The notes under the pieces: generated by a model
What the model saw: the letters and a program-made list of their open reading frames with translations, nothing else
Told to the model about the DNA's origin: nothing
Databases searched by the model: none
Shown: positions 53,920 to 64,000 of the stretch, in pieces
Numbering within the stretch: the stretch's first letter is position 1
Layout of the letters: every line of letters begins with the position of its first letter
Assembly (NCBI RefSeq): GCF_900230215.1
Contig: NZ_LT907982.1
Coordinates: forward strand, 1,426,001-1,490,000
Length of the DNA: 64,000 nucleotides
Direction: 5' to 3'
DNA from: Jatrophihabitans sp. GAS493
Lineage (GTDB): Bacteria; Actinomycetota; Actinomycetes; Mycobacteriales; Jatrophihabitantaceae
Translations under genes and position numbers: made by a program

Positions 53920-54585
53920 GCGGCGGGCCAATCGCTCGCGGTCGAGGATGACGACGCTCTTACCCTCCAGGCGCAGCCAACCGCGCTGGGCGAAGTCGGC
54001 CAGCGCCTTGTTGACGGTCTCTCGGGAGGCGCCGACGAGTTGCGCCAGCTCCTCCTGAGTGAGGTCATGCGTCACCCGAAGCTGGCCGCCGTCAACCGAG
54101 CCGAACTGCTGGGCCAGTTGCAGCAACTGCTTGGCGACCCGCCCCGGCACGTCGACGAAGATCAGGTCGGCCAGCATGGTGTTGGTGCGGCGCAGCCGAC
54201 GAGCCACTACGCGCAGCAGCTGCAGCGCGATCTCGGGACGGTCGTTGACCCACTTCTGCAGCGCGGACTTCGGGAGGCGGGCCAGCCGGGCGTCGGTGAC
54301 GACCACGGCCGTCGCGGTGCGCGGGCCGGGATCGAAGATGGAGAGCTCGCCGAACTCGTCAGCCGGGCCCATGATGGCGACCAGGTTCTCGCGCCCGTCG
54401 GTCGAGCGGCGTCCGAGCTTTACCTTGCCGGCGAGGACGATGTAGAGGCTGTCGCCCGGCTCGCCTTCGTGGAAGAGGGTAGTGCCGCGCGCCGCGTCGA
54501 AGATCTCGAACTGGCTTCCGAGCGCCTCGGCGTCGTCATCATCAACGCCTTGGAACAGGCCCGCTCTGCGCAGAATGTCGTCCAC
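53911..54585 (-). CDS. crp: Crp/Fnr-family transcriptional regulator
   Basis: 224 residues. Cyclic-nucleotide-binding domain ~1-115: [20 protein letters not shown] and [20 protein letters not shown] (the phosphate-binding cassette [13 protein letters not shown]). A long dimer helix is followed by a winged helix ~140-224 with the recognition segment [20 protein letters not shown]. Length and position between nth and the MBL gene fit the mycobacterial Crp orthologue, a global cAMP-responsive regulator. Confidence 0.92.
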   Translation of the reverse strand: MDDILRRAGLFQGVDDDDAEALGSQFEIFDAARGTTLFHEGEPGDSLYIVLAGKVKLGRRSTDGRENLVAIMGPADEFGELSIFDPGPRTATAVVVTDARLARLPKSALQKWVNDRPEIALQLLRVVARRLRRTNTMLADLIFVDVPGRVAKQLLQLAQQFGSVDGGQLRVTHDLTQEELAQLVGASRETVNKALADFAQRGWLRLEGKSVVILDRERLARRAR

Positions 54586-54687
54586 TTTTTGCTCCCCTTA
54601 ACTCGCAGTAGTCATGCGAGCGCCATCACAGTTTAGATAATCGTACGGGTACTGTGCGCATAATGTCGCGCAGAGCGCCGCGGTCAC

Positions 54688-54993
54688 TCACACTTCAGGG
54701 CCTGTCGACCCTGGGCTGCGAGGCCCCGGTGCATTGGCCGGTGCGTTGGCTGGAGACGGACGTCTGCGGCCTGTGCGTGGGCGCCGCAAGCGTAGTCGAT
54801 TCCGGAATCGGCGTAGCGCCGAATCGGTTCCTTCGCGAACGAGTGTGTTCAGTTCCTCAGGGTTGGCGTCGTCGAGGAAGCGGGCAATGTCGTTCTCCGT
54901 GGTGACAGTGCGTAACGGCTCCTCGACTTTCTGCATGAACAGAATGAAGCCGAGCAGCGCGATCGGAAACAGCACAACGAGGAATCCAGCCAT
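54688..54993 (-). CDS. small single-pass membrane protein
   Basis: 101 residues from ATG 54993, preceded by AGGGTGGTGG. The N-terminal ~22 residues are a hydrophobic helix (MAGFLVVLFPIALLGFILFM). Next comes an acidic/helical part (NDIARFLDDANPEELNTLVR) and a basic, Pro-rich C-terminal tail. In mycobacteria a small membrane protein gene occupies the same place between crp and nth, which supports this being real. Function unknown. Confidence 0.65.
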   Translation of the reverse strand: MAGFLVVLFPIALLGFILFMQKVEEPLRTVTTENDIARFLDDANPEELNTLVREGTDSALRRFRNRLRLRRPRTGRRRPSPANAPANAPGPRSPGSTGPEV

Positions 54994-55103
54994 CACCACC
55001 ACCCTAGTCGCGCCCTACAGCCTCCGGTCGAAGGACTCTCCGCTGCGCGCTCACAGTGTTGAGGTCACTACGTTGTCGGCACGCCTGCGTAGGGTTACTT
55101 CTC

Positions 55104-55895
55104 GTGCCGGCTGACGCGACTCCACCCCGTTCCAACGCAGTGCCTAAATCAAGCACAGTGCCTAAATCAATCGCAGTGCCCAACTCTGTCGAGACGCCGC
55201 TGGCCCTGACCCGCCGGGCTCGCCGGATGGACCGCGAGTTGGCGCAGCTCTATCCGGACGCCCACTGCGAGCTGGACTTCATCAACGCCCTCGAGCTCTC
55301 CGTCGCCACCATTCTCTCCGCCCAGTGCACCGACAAGCGCGTCAACCTGGTGACGCCGGCCCTCTTCAACCGCTATCGCAGCGCGGCCGACTACGCCGGC
55401 GCCGAGCGCGGCGAACTGGAGGAGATGATTCGTTCCACCGGTTTCTACCGGAACAAGGCGAATTCGATAATCCGGCTCGGGCAGGAGTTGGTGGAGCGTT
55501 TCGACGGGGAGGTGCCGAACCGGCTCAAGGATCTGGTGACGCTGCCCGGATTCGGACGTAAGACGGCGAACGTCGTGCTCGGAAATGCCTTCGACGTCCC
55601 GGGGCTGACCATCGACACCCACTTCGGTCGGCTGGCCCGCCGCTGGGCCTGGACCAGCAACTCCGACCCGGTGAAGGTCGAATCCGACGTCGCGGCCCTC
55701 ATCCCCCGTAAGGACTGGACGCTGCTCTCGCACCGGGTGATCTGGCATGGCCGGCGGGTCTGCCACTCCCGTCGTCCGGCCTGCGGGGCCTGCGCGCTGG
55801 CCAAGCTCTGCCCCTCCTTCGGCGAGGGGCCGACCGATCCGCAGGTCGCGGCGAAGTTGCTGCGCACCGGAAGCCAGCTCGCGGATGCGGTCTGA
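55104..55895 (+). CDS. nth: endonuclease III
   Basis: 263 residues from GTG 55104 (AGGG nine bases upstream); starts within the repeat or at 55056 are possible. This base-excision glycosylase/AP lyase removes oxidised pyrimidines. The helix-hairpin-helix [20 protein letters not shown] contains the catalytic Lys, and [14 protein letters not shown] the catalytic Asp. The iron-sulfur loop is Cys-x6-Cys-x2-Cys-x5-Cys in [20 protein letters not shown]. The N-terminal ~30 residues are a repeat-derived extension. The NUDIX gene starts 13 bases after the stop. Confidence 0.93.
   Translation: MPADATPPRSNAVPKSSTVPKSIAVPNSVETPLALTRRARRMDRELAQLYPDAHCELDFINALELSVATILSAQCTDKRVNLVTPALFNRYRSAADYAGAERGELEEMIRSTGFYRNKANSIIRLGQELVERFDGEVPNRLKDLVTLPGFGRKTANVVLGNAFDVPGLTIDTHFGRLARRWAWTSNSDPVKVESDVAALIPRKDWTLLSHRVIWHGRRVCHSRRPACGACALAKLCPSFGEGPTDPQVAAKLLRTGSQLADAV
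55136..55189. repeat. 18-bp tandem repeat in the nth N-terminus
   Basis: Two near-identical 18-bp units (55136-55153, 55154-55171) and a diverged third (to 55189). They encode a six-residue repeat around Val-Pro-Lys-Ser. The A/T-rich content contrasts with the flanking sequence. Confidence 0.75.
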
Positions 55896-55908
55896 TGCCG
55901 ACCCCCGA

Positions 55909-56547
55909 ATGCCGATGACCGAGGCTCCGCCCGAGTGGCTTCAGCCGCTGGCCAGCGCCGCGTCGACGGTCCGCGCCGACGAGATCACCCGTTTCTCGGT
56001 GGTCCCGGATGGTGTCACCGCTCGCCGATCGGCGGTGTTGATCGCGGTGAGCCAGACCGTGGCCGGCCCGTCGGTGCTGCTGCTCGAGCGGGCCGCGCGG
56101 ATGCGTAATCACGCCGGTCAGGTTGCCTTCCCGGGTGGGGCGCTGGACGAGACCGACCCCGATCTCACCTACACCGCACTGCGGGAGGCCAACGAAGAGG
56201 TCGGCCTGCGTCCGGAGTCGGTCGACGTGGTGGCGGTGCTGCCGGACCTCTTCCTGCCGCCGTCACGCTTCCTGGTCACCCCGGTGATCGCCTGGTGGCG
56301 CGGCCTGCACGAGGTCGGTGTGGTGGACGCCAACGAGGTGGCCCGGGTGGCCAACGTGCCCATCGCCGAACTCGCCGATCCGGCCAATCGCTTCCGGGTC
56401 AGCCACCCGTCCGGATTCCGCGGCCCGGGGTTCGCGGTCAGCGACCTCTTCGTCTGGGGCTTCACCGCCGGCCTCCTGGACGCCCTGCTGCGGCTGGGTG
56501 GCTGGGCGCAACCCTGGGACGAGACGGTCGAGCGTCCCATTCCGTGA
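55909..56547 (+). CDS. NUDIX hydrolase, CoA pyrophosphatase type
   Basis: About 212 residues from ATG 55909 (ATG 55915 also fits). The NUDIX box is complete: FPGGALDETDPDL followed by TALREANEEVGLRPESVDVV. The UPF0035/NudL-like extension is represented by LERAARMRNHAGQVAFPGGA. This is the CoA/dinucleotide pyrophosphatase type that sits between nth and marP in mycobacteria as well. It is in line with nth, 13 bases apart. Confidence 0.88.
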   Translation: MPMTEAPPEWLQPLASAASTVRADEITRFSVVPDGVTARRSAVLIAVSQTVAGPSVLLLERAARMRNHAGQVAFPGGALDETDPDLTYTALREANEEVGLRPESVDVVAVLPDLFLPPSRFLVTPVIAWWRGLHEVGVVDANEVARVANVPIAELADPANRFRVSHPSGFRGPGFAVSDLFVWGFTAGLLDALLRLGGWAQPWDETVERPIP

Positions 56548-56611
56548 CGCACCGCGGGGTGAGTAGCCGCTTAGAGTCGCCAGGCGTACTTGGGCATCAA
56601 TCTGTAGCGTC

Positions 56612-57046
56612 ATGCCCATGATGCGGCGAGTACACCCCTGCTCGCGTGCAGTCGGCCCACTGCTGGTGCTCGCTCTCGGCGCGACGCTGACCGGATGCCA
56701 GAGCGTCCCCCCGGTGAATCGGGGTGGACACTCCGGCGCCACCACGGCCACCGTCGTCAACGGCGTGCAGAGCGTCACGATCACCACCGACGACCATTAC
56801 CGCTTCGATCCGTCGACGATCACCGTGCACCCCGGCAAGGTGAAAATCACCCTCGTCAACAACGGGCACGGGGCGCCGCACGATCTGCAGGTCGTCGGTC
56901 TCCCCGGCGACTACGTGCCGCTCACGCAGGGCTCGTCGACTTCTGTCGCCACCTTCGACACCCCGGCTCCCGGCAAGTACACGTTCATCTGCACGATTCA
57001 CGTCAAGCAGGGTCAGACTGGGGTCCTGATCGTGCTGCCGAGCTAG
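56612..57046 (+). CDS. cupredoxin-domain lipoprotein
   Basis: 144 residues. A lipoprotein signal with lipobox Leu-Thr-Gly-Cys29 predicts attachment to the outer face of the membrane. The rest is one plastocyanin-like domain with type 1 copper ligands His90 (GAPHDLQ), Cys127 and His130 (FICTIHVKQGQ). The axial position, usually Met, is Gln135, as in stellacyanins. An electron-transfer or copper-handling role is probable but not specified by neighbours; it lies between the NUDIX gene and marP. Confidence 0.85.
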   Translation: MPMMRRVHPCSRAVGPLLVLALGATLTGCQSVPPVNRGGHSGATTATVVNGVQSVTITTDDHYRFDPSTITVHPGKVKITLVNNGHGAPHDLQVVGLPGDYVPLTQGSSTSVATFDTPAPGKYTFICTIHVKQGQTGVLIVLPS

Positions 57047-57051
57047 CGCCC

Positions 57052-58233
57052 ATGAATCTGGTCGACTTCCTCATCGTCGCGACAGCCTTCGCCTTCGCCC
57101 TCGGTGGATTCCGCAACGGTGCGGTGGTGGGTATCTGCTCGCTCGCCGGTTTCGTGCTCGGCATCGCCCTCGGCGCTCGAATCGCCGAGCCGGTCACCTC
57201 CCGATTCGTCAGCGGATCGGCTCAGGTCCCGGTCGCGATCGTCATCGTGGTCCTCACTGCGCTGCTCATCCAGGGTGGCGTGGTCTACCTGGGGCGGCTG
57301 CTGCGTCAGCGGATCACCTGGAGCTACGTACAGCGCGCCGACGCGGTGGTCGGAGCGGTCTTCGGCGTCGTCTCGGTGCTGGTGGCGTCCTGGATCATCG
57401 CCGTCCCGCTCGCCTCGGCGCCCTACCCCTCGATCGTCGCGGCCGTCCGGAATTCCGTCATCGTCCGCGACGTCGACGGAGTAATGCCCGACGGGGCGCG
57501 CAACATCTACTCCTCGCTGCGCACCTACCTCGATCGCAGTGGCTTCCCGCCGGTCTTCGGCGACCTGCAGGCCACCCAGATCGTAGACGTCCCGGCTCCG
57601 GATCCGTCGCTGGTGACCTCGGCCGCGGTGGTGCAGGCCCGCGCATCCGTGGTGAAGATCTACGGCATCGCCCGCTCGTGCGACCGGCAGATCGAAGGCA
57701 GCGGATTCGTCTACGCCCCGAACCGCATTCTGACCAACGCGCACGTCGTGGCCGGCACCTCGGAGGTGACGGTGCAGACCGCCTCCGGGTCGACCAGCGC
57801 GCGCGTCGTCGTCTACGACCCCGAACGGGATCTGGCGGTGCTGGCCGTCTCCGGCGTGAAGGCGCCGGCCCTGGAGTTCGCGGCGGATGAGGCGAAGACC
57901 GACGCCAACGCGATCGTGCTGGGTTACCCGGAGGACGGCCCGTTCGACGTGCGGTCGGCCCGGGTCCGCGAGCGGGAGAACCTGGTCGGGCGTGACATCT
58001 ACGGGGCCGGCCGGGTGACCCGTGAGATCTACTCGATCCGCGCCCTGGTCCGCAGCGGAAACTCCGGTGGCCCCCTCATCTCGACCGACGGCAAGGTTCT
58101 CGGGGTGGTCTTCGCGACCGCGCTCGACTCGACTGACACCGGCTTCGCGCTCACTGACGCCGAGGCCGCGCCGGACTACAACGCGGGCAAGACCGCGACC
58201 CAGCCGGTCAGCACCGGAAGCTGTACCAGCTGA
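57052..58233 (+). CDS. marP: MarP-type membrane serine protease
   Basis: 393 residues from ATG 57052. Four membrane helices occupy ~1-120 (CvpA-like region; LVDFLIVATAFAFALGGFRN). A chymotrypsin-like domain follows, with His231 (TNAHVVAG), Asp260 (PERDLAVL) and Ser338 (SGNSGGPL), very close to the M. tuberculosis MarP triad numbering. Cys210 and Cys391 match the MarP disulfide pair that controls activity, and no PDZ domain follows. MarP is needed for acid and oxidative stress resistance through cell-wall processing. It is convergent with the epoxide hydrolase gene. Confidence 0.92.
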   Translation: MNLVDFLIVATAFAFALGGFRNGAVVGICSLAGFVLGIALGARIAEPVTSRFVSGSAQVPVAIVIVVLTALLIQGGVVYLGRLLRQRITWSYVQRADAVVGAVFGVVSVLVASWIIAVPLASAPYPSIVAAVRNSVIVRDVDGVMPDGARNIYSSLRTYLDRSGFPPVFGDLQATQIVDVPAPDPSLVTSAAVVQARASVVKIYGIARSCDRQIEGSGFVYAPNRILTNAHVVAGTSEVTVQTASGSTSARVVVYDPERDLAVLAVSGVKAPALEFAADEAKTDANAIVLGYPEDGPFDVRSARVRERENLVGRDIYGAGRVTREIYSIRALVRSGNSGGPLISTDGKVLGVVFATALDSTDTGFALTDAEAAPDYNAGKTATQPVSTGSCTS

Positions 58234-58281
58234 CGAACCGGCCGGCTGACCGTGACCAGAGCCCTACCACGACCCAGCAGG

Positions 58282-59256
58282 TCAACCGAGTTTGGCCCAG
58301 CGGATCAGCTCGCCGCTGACCAGTTCCGGCGCCTCGTTCTGCGGGTAGTGCCCGACCCCGTCCAGCAGCCGCCACTCGTAGGCGCCGCTGACATAGCGTC
58401 CGGAGCCCTGGGCGGTCGAGGTGAGTACGCAGCCGTCGAAGTCACCGTGCAGGTGCAGCACCGGAGCGCTGATCGACTGCCGCAGCGACTGGGCGTAGCG
58501 GCGTCCGTCCCCGCGTGGGATGGAGCGGACCAGCCAACGGAACAACTCCAGCGAGCAGTGCGCCACCGGTGGGATCCGCATCGCCTCGGCATAGCGCTCG
58601 ACGTCGGCCTCATACTCCGGCGTGCCCCGCCACCGTGGGCCCGTCCAGGTCTGAAAGAGGCTGCGCACGTAGTCGGAGTTGCGGGTTAGCGACGACTCGG
58701 GACGGCGCGGGACCTGAAAGTGGCGAAGTGCGTAGGCCGACGCGTTCTGCTGCCGGCGGCCGCGATCGGGCTTCGGAGCGACGCTCGACTCGTTGTCGGC
58801 GCGCCCGATCCGGGGGCGGATGGCCTCACGCAGGCGAAGGGGGTGGGCCGCCCCCAGGACCGCGATTCGGCGCACCACCTGCGGGTGCGTCGCGGCGATG
58901 GTCCAGGCAAGCAGCCCGCCGACGTCGCTGCCAACAATCACCGCGTCCTGCTCGCCGAGCGAGGTGACCAGCGCGGCGATGTCGGCCGCCAGAGTCGGCA
59001 CGTCATACCCGCGGGGCGGTTTGTCGCTGGAGCCGTAGCCGCGCAGGTCGACCGCGACCGCCCGGAAGCCGGCGTCGGCCAGATCGATCATCTGCTGACG
59101 CCAGGTCCACCAGAACTGCGGAAAACCGTGCAGCATCAGCACCATCGGCCCGGCGCCCAGTTCGGCGACATGCAGTGCGATTCCATTGGCTCGTACCTTG
59201 CGGTGCGTCCATGGACCCTCGATGAGGACTATCGAGTCGTCTGGTGCTGAGGCCAC
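58282..59256 (-). CDS. alpha/beta hydrolase, epoxide hydrolase type (EphE-like)
   Basis: 324 residues from GTG 59256; the open frame runs further upstream only into the preceding gene. Oxyanion motif LMLHGFPQFWWTWRQ, nucleophile elbow VIVGSDVGGLLAW with Asp rather than Ser, and late LLDGVGHYPQNEAPEL with the catalytic His. Asp nucleophiles are found in epoxide hydrolases and haloalkane dehalogenases, and the syntenic mycobacterial gene is EphE. The acid partner is probably in FDGCVL. Substrate unknown. Confidence 0.86.
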   Translation of the reverse strand: MASAPDDSIVLIEGPWTHRKVRANGIALHVAELGAGPMVLMLHGFPQFWWTWRQQMIDLADAGFRAVAVDLRGYGSSDKPPRGYDVPTLAADIAALVTSLGEQDAVIVGSDVGGLLAWTIAATHPQVVRRIAVLGAAHPLRLREAIRPRIGRADNESSVAPKPDRGRRQQNASAYALRHFQVPRRPESSLTRNSDYVRSLFQTWTGPRWRGTPEYEADVERYAEAMRIPPVAHCSLELFRWLVRSIPRGDGRRYAQSLRQSISAPVLHLHGDFDGCVLTSTAQGSGRYVSGAYEWRLLDGVGHYPQNEAPELVSGELIRWAKLG

Positions 59257-59303
59257 GTTGATCTGTGTCTTCTGCGTTCTCGGGGGATTGAGAGGCTTGG
59301 AGA

Positions 59304-59789
59304 CTATGAGGCTTGGGTGGGATGGCGTAGGTAGGCGACCGTGTCCTTGGTGGTCTCGATCGTCCGAGTGGGTGCCCGAACCTTCTTGACCATCCGGTAA
59401 CCGATGAACGCGATCACCACGGCAACGACGAAGATCGCCAGGAAGACGATGAGGTACGCCAGCCAGCGGGGCACCACATTGGTCAGACCCTCCGCCGCGG
59501 AGATGAACGCGAAGGTGAGGGCGTAGAGAAAGAGCACACCGGCCAGGATGAAGAAGACGACGCCGACGCCGCCGCTCTTGATGCTGGCCCGCAGCTCCAG
59601 CTTGGCCAGCTCCACCTCGCCGCGGATGAGCGTCGAGATGTCCATCGTGGCGCCGTGAACGAGCCGGCCGATCGATGCGTCCGGGTCGAGGGCAGGGGCC
59701 TGCGGCGCCGGGACGGGGTTGCCGGCGGCGGTCGGCGCCGCCGTGGCCGTGCTGTGCTTCGGGCTCGGATGACTCGACTCGGTGCTCAC
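59304..59789 (-). CDS. holin-X/DUF1469-type membrane protein
   Basis: 161 residues. A disordered Pro/Ala-rich N-terminus (~1-40) leads to an amphipathic helix (ISTLIRGEVELAKLELRASI) and two membrane helices (GVGVVFFILAGVLFLYALTF; LAYLIVFLAIFVVAVVIAFI), with a basic tail. This matches the actinobacterial Holin-X/phage_holin_3_6 family, which are chromosomal integral membrane proteins rather than lysis proteins. It is upstream of the epoxide hydrolase on the same strand, as in mycobacteria. Confidence 0.87.
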   Translation of the reverse strand: MSTESSHPSPKHSTATAAPTAAGNPVPAPQAPALDPDASIGRLVHGATMDISTLIRGEVELAKLELRASIKSGGVGVVFFILAGVLFLYALTFAFISAAEGLTNVVPRWLAYLIVFLAIFVVAVVIAFIGYRMVKKVRAPTRTIETTKDTVAYLRHPTQAS

Positions 59790-59981
59790 GGGCAGCTCCT
59801 TCGTAACTCATTGCCTACCGCCACTCTAGGGCAGCGGCGGCTGGTCGCTGAGACGGTGCACCCCGATTGCCGAACCGGCCAAGGGAACGAATCCGTAGAC
59901 TGCGCTGAAACACGCTTCGGTTGTCGGCGGCCCGGACCCTGCCGCATCTGTGCGTTGGCAACTTGAGAGCGAGGCCGGTCG

Positions 59982-61195
59982 GTGCCCGACGAAGAGAGCC
60001 GCGTGGCTGTCCGCCGACCGATCTCGGCGATCGCCGAGGTGCTGCGGACCGAGACCGTCGGTGGATCGCTGCTGCTGCTGGCCGTGCTGGCGGCGCTCGT
60101 CTTCGCGAACACTCCGCTGAGCACCGCCTACGACAAACTCGCTCACTACGAGATCGGTCCGCACGTCGGGCACCTACATCTTTCCCTGGAGGAGTGGGCC
60201 GCCGACGGCTTGCTGGCCATCTTCTTCTTCGTCGCCGGACTGGAGCTCAAGCGCGAGTTCGTCGTCGGCGAGCTGCGGGATCCGCGCCGGGCGGCGGTCC
60301 CGGTCGTGGCGGCGATCTGCGGAGTGGCGGTGCCCGCGATCATCTACAGCGCCGTGGTCTGGCACGACCCGACGCTGCGCATCGGCTGGGCGATACCGGC
60401 GGCCACCGACATCGCGTTCGCGTTGGCCGTGCTGGCCGTGGTCGGCCGGCGGCTGCCGGGCGCGGTGCGCACCTTCCTGCTGACGCTGGCCGTGGTGGAT
60501 GACCTGATCGCCATCCTCATCATCGCGGTGGTCTACACCGACACCGTCCACTGGTGGCCGCTCCTCGGGGGTGTGCTGGCAGTGGCGGCCTTCGCGCTGG
60601 TCATCCGGATTCGATGGGCGCCGAGATGGTTGATGCTCTCCGGGGCTCTGCTGCTGGGTTGCCTGGCCTGGGCCTTCGTGCACGCCAGCGGTATCCACGC
60701 CACGGTCGCCGGTGTCGCGTTGGCTCTGGTCGTCCCGGTCCGTGCGCGGCCCGGCGAGGAGGTGTCGGTCGAGGAGTGGCTCGATCACCGCATCCGTCCG
60801 ATCAGCGCCGGCTTCGCGGTCCCGGTCTTCGCCTTCTTCGCCTCGGGCGTGGCGCTGTCGGGGGCGGCGCAGGCGCTGCACGATCCGGTGGCCTTCGGGG
60901 TGCTCTTCGGCTTGGTCGGCGGCAAGGCGATCGGCGTCTTCGCCGGCACCTGGCTGGTCGTCAAATTCACCGGTGCCGTGCTCGACCCGACCATCCGCTG
61001 GAGCGACTTGGCGGGCGTGTCGCTGCTGTCGGGCATCGGGTTCACCGTCTCGTTGCTGATCGGTGAACTGGCCTTCGGCAGCGACTCGATACACGACGAC
61101 GCGAGCAAGCTGGCCGTGCTGGCCGCGTCGGTGATCGCTGCGCTGCTCGGTGCGCTGGTACTGGGGCGATGGGGCAGCGAAGCGGCCGAACCGGG

Positions 61196-61199
<4 letters not shown>
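59982..61199 (+). CDS. nhaA: Na+/H+ antiporter NhaA
   Basis: 405 residues with about 12 membrane helices. GTG 59982 has GAGG eight bases upstream. NhaA landmarks include [40 protein letters not shown] and the ion-binding Asp pair in [15 protein letters not shown]. Further on is [20 protein letters not shown], then [18 protein letters not shown]. It exchanges external protons for internal sodium, regulating pH and salt. Its stop codon overlaps that of acs on the other strand. Confidence 0.93.
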
Positions 61200-63160
<1,961 letters not shown>

Positions 63161-63215
63161 GTGTCGAACCTAACTGGTCAAGTCGGGCGACTTCAATCGC
63201 CTACCCTGGTTCATC

Positions 63216-63959
63216 GTGACTGACCCGCTCGCACCACTGATGGACCTGCCCGGCGTCGCGGCCGGTGTCGACTCCGCCCGCAACGCGGTGGACACCCTCC
63301 TCAACAACCGGGTGCTGCGGCGCAAATCCACGGAGGTCTCGACTGAGTCTTCGCTGCGCGGGGCCTGGGCCTCGGCCTGGCTGTCGGGTGCAAAGCTCTC
63401 GCTGGACGATGTGCGCGCCGGGACATCGCCGGTGGTCAGCGATCCGACCCTGCAGGGCGCGCTGCGGGCGCAGGCCGCGATCGGCACCCTCACCGACACC
63501 TGGACCCGGGCGCCGCGGCAGGTGCTGGCCCGGCTGCACGTGCTGGCCGCCGCCGACCTGGTCGAGGATCGCGAGACGCTCGGTCGCCCGCGCGAGCTCG
63601 CCTCCACCCGGCTGGACATCCTGGCCGACGTGCTGGCCGCCACCTCCGCTCCGGCCGTGGTGGTCGGCGCGATCGTGCACGCCGAGGTGCTCTCACTGGA
63701 CGCCTTCGCCCCCGCCTCGGGCGTGGTAGCCCGGGTGGCGAACCGGCTCACCCTCATCGAGCGGGGCCTCGACCCCAATTCCCTGGTGGTGATCGAGGCC
63801 GGGCACCGGGAACTGGAGCAGGAGTACATCGAGGCCCTGGCTGCCTACCGGACGTCGACGCCGGCCGGTGTCGGCGTCTGGATTCGGCACTGCTGTGAAG
63901 CGGTCGTCACCGGAGCCCGCGAGACGACCGCCATCTGCGAGGCCATCGCCCGGGGCTGA
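63216..63959 (+). CDS. probable degenerate Fic-fold protein (often annotated oxidoreductase)
   Basis: 247 residues. The N-terminal SSLRGAWASAWLSGAKLSLD resembles the regulatory helix region of Fic proteins (Ser-Ser-x-Ile-Glu-Gly). Further on, LARLHVLAAADLV is followed by a core, VVVGAIVHAEVLSLDAFAPA-SGVVARVANRLTLIERG. This aligns by eye with the Fic motif HPFxxGNGRxxR, with His replaced (LDAF), GNGR reduced to SGVVAR, and the R/L-rich helix kept. It would be an inactive Fic fold. The tail ends WIRHCCEAVVTGARETT. It is divergent from acs across ~55 bases, a pairing I recall from other actinomycetes. The fold is inferred, not proven. Confidence 0.6.
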   Translation: MTDPLAPLMDLPGVAAGVDSARNAVDTLLNNRVLRRKSTEVSTESSLRGAWASAWLSGAKLSLDDVRAGTSPVVSDPTLQGALRAQAAIGTLTDTWTRAPRQVLARLHVLAAADLVEDRETLGRPRELASTRLDILADVLAATSAPAVVVGAIVHAEVLSLDAFAPASGVVARVANRLTLIERGLDPNSLVVIEAGHRELEQEYIEALAAYRTSTPAGVGVWIRHCCEAVVTGARETTAICEAIARG

Positions 63960-64000
63960 GCGATACTGGACCAGCCACCGGCTGCCACAACTTTCGCCGC

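Noticed and set aside
59304-59789. Prophage remnant, because of the holin-like domain
   Set aside because: Chromosomal Holin-X/DUF1469 proteins are common in actinomycetes at this site, and no other phage genes are present.

Overview
The window is GC-rich, densely coded DNA with frequent GTG/TTG starts and ATGA overlaps. Its gene content is typical of a free-living actinomycete: PPOX/F420-type protein, MarP, paired ArsA-like ATPases, MoxR-DUF58-TgpA locus and a Pls/PosA synthetase. The order acs ... marP - NUDIX - nth - small membrane protein - crp - MBL - NUDIX - RidA - ArsA - ArsA - ponA follows the mycobacterial acs-to-ponA2 block, as I recall it. This places the organism among Actinomycetes, perhaps a Frankineae-like lineage, but I cannot name the genus. 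No rRNA, IS element, prophage or CRISPR array was seen. There is one tRNA.

Layout. 0-3 kb: 3' end of a Pls/PosA-type peptide synthetase, translationally coupled to an M1 metallopeptidase. 3.2-14.9 kb: a glycan locus with two tandem GDP-mannose 4,6-dehydratases, three methyltransferases, two large glycosyltransferases and a nucleotide-sugar epimerase. One methyltransferase has a kinase-like segment and a coiled coil, the architecture of the O-antigen chain terminator WbdD. 15-18 kb: aldehyde dehydrogenase, biotinyl carrier and GABA aminotransferase. 18.1-19.6 kb: a sigma-like protein and a membrane protein. 19.7-22 kb: lysC-asd. 22-24.3 kb: a DUF559 protein bracketed by two related palindromes, then def and a cold-shock gene. 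24.5-35 kb: a fibronectin-III protein, MoxR ATPase, DUF58 protein and TgpA-like protein, with a convergent Ser/Thr kinase. 35-40.4 kb: VOC and ABM proteins, an EACC1-caspase operon, and a DUF1254/1214 protein. 40.5 kb: tRNA-Pro. 40.7-46.7 kb: housekeeping and transport genes. 46.7-64 kb: the conserved ponA-to-acs block, ending with a probable degenerate Fic-fold protein.

Best candidates for unusual biology: (i) the EACC1-caspase-EF-hand-membrane module; (ii) the WbdD-like putative polysaccharide ruler in a GDP-mannose-based cluster; (iii) the TgpA-like protein lacking catalytic Cys and His; (iv) the sigma-like/chagasin-like pair; (v) paired palindromes around a DUF559 gene, one with the stop codon in its loop. 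The ponA-arsA gap holds no WhiB4/WblA gene, which is usual there in relatives.
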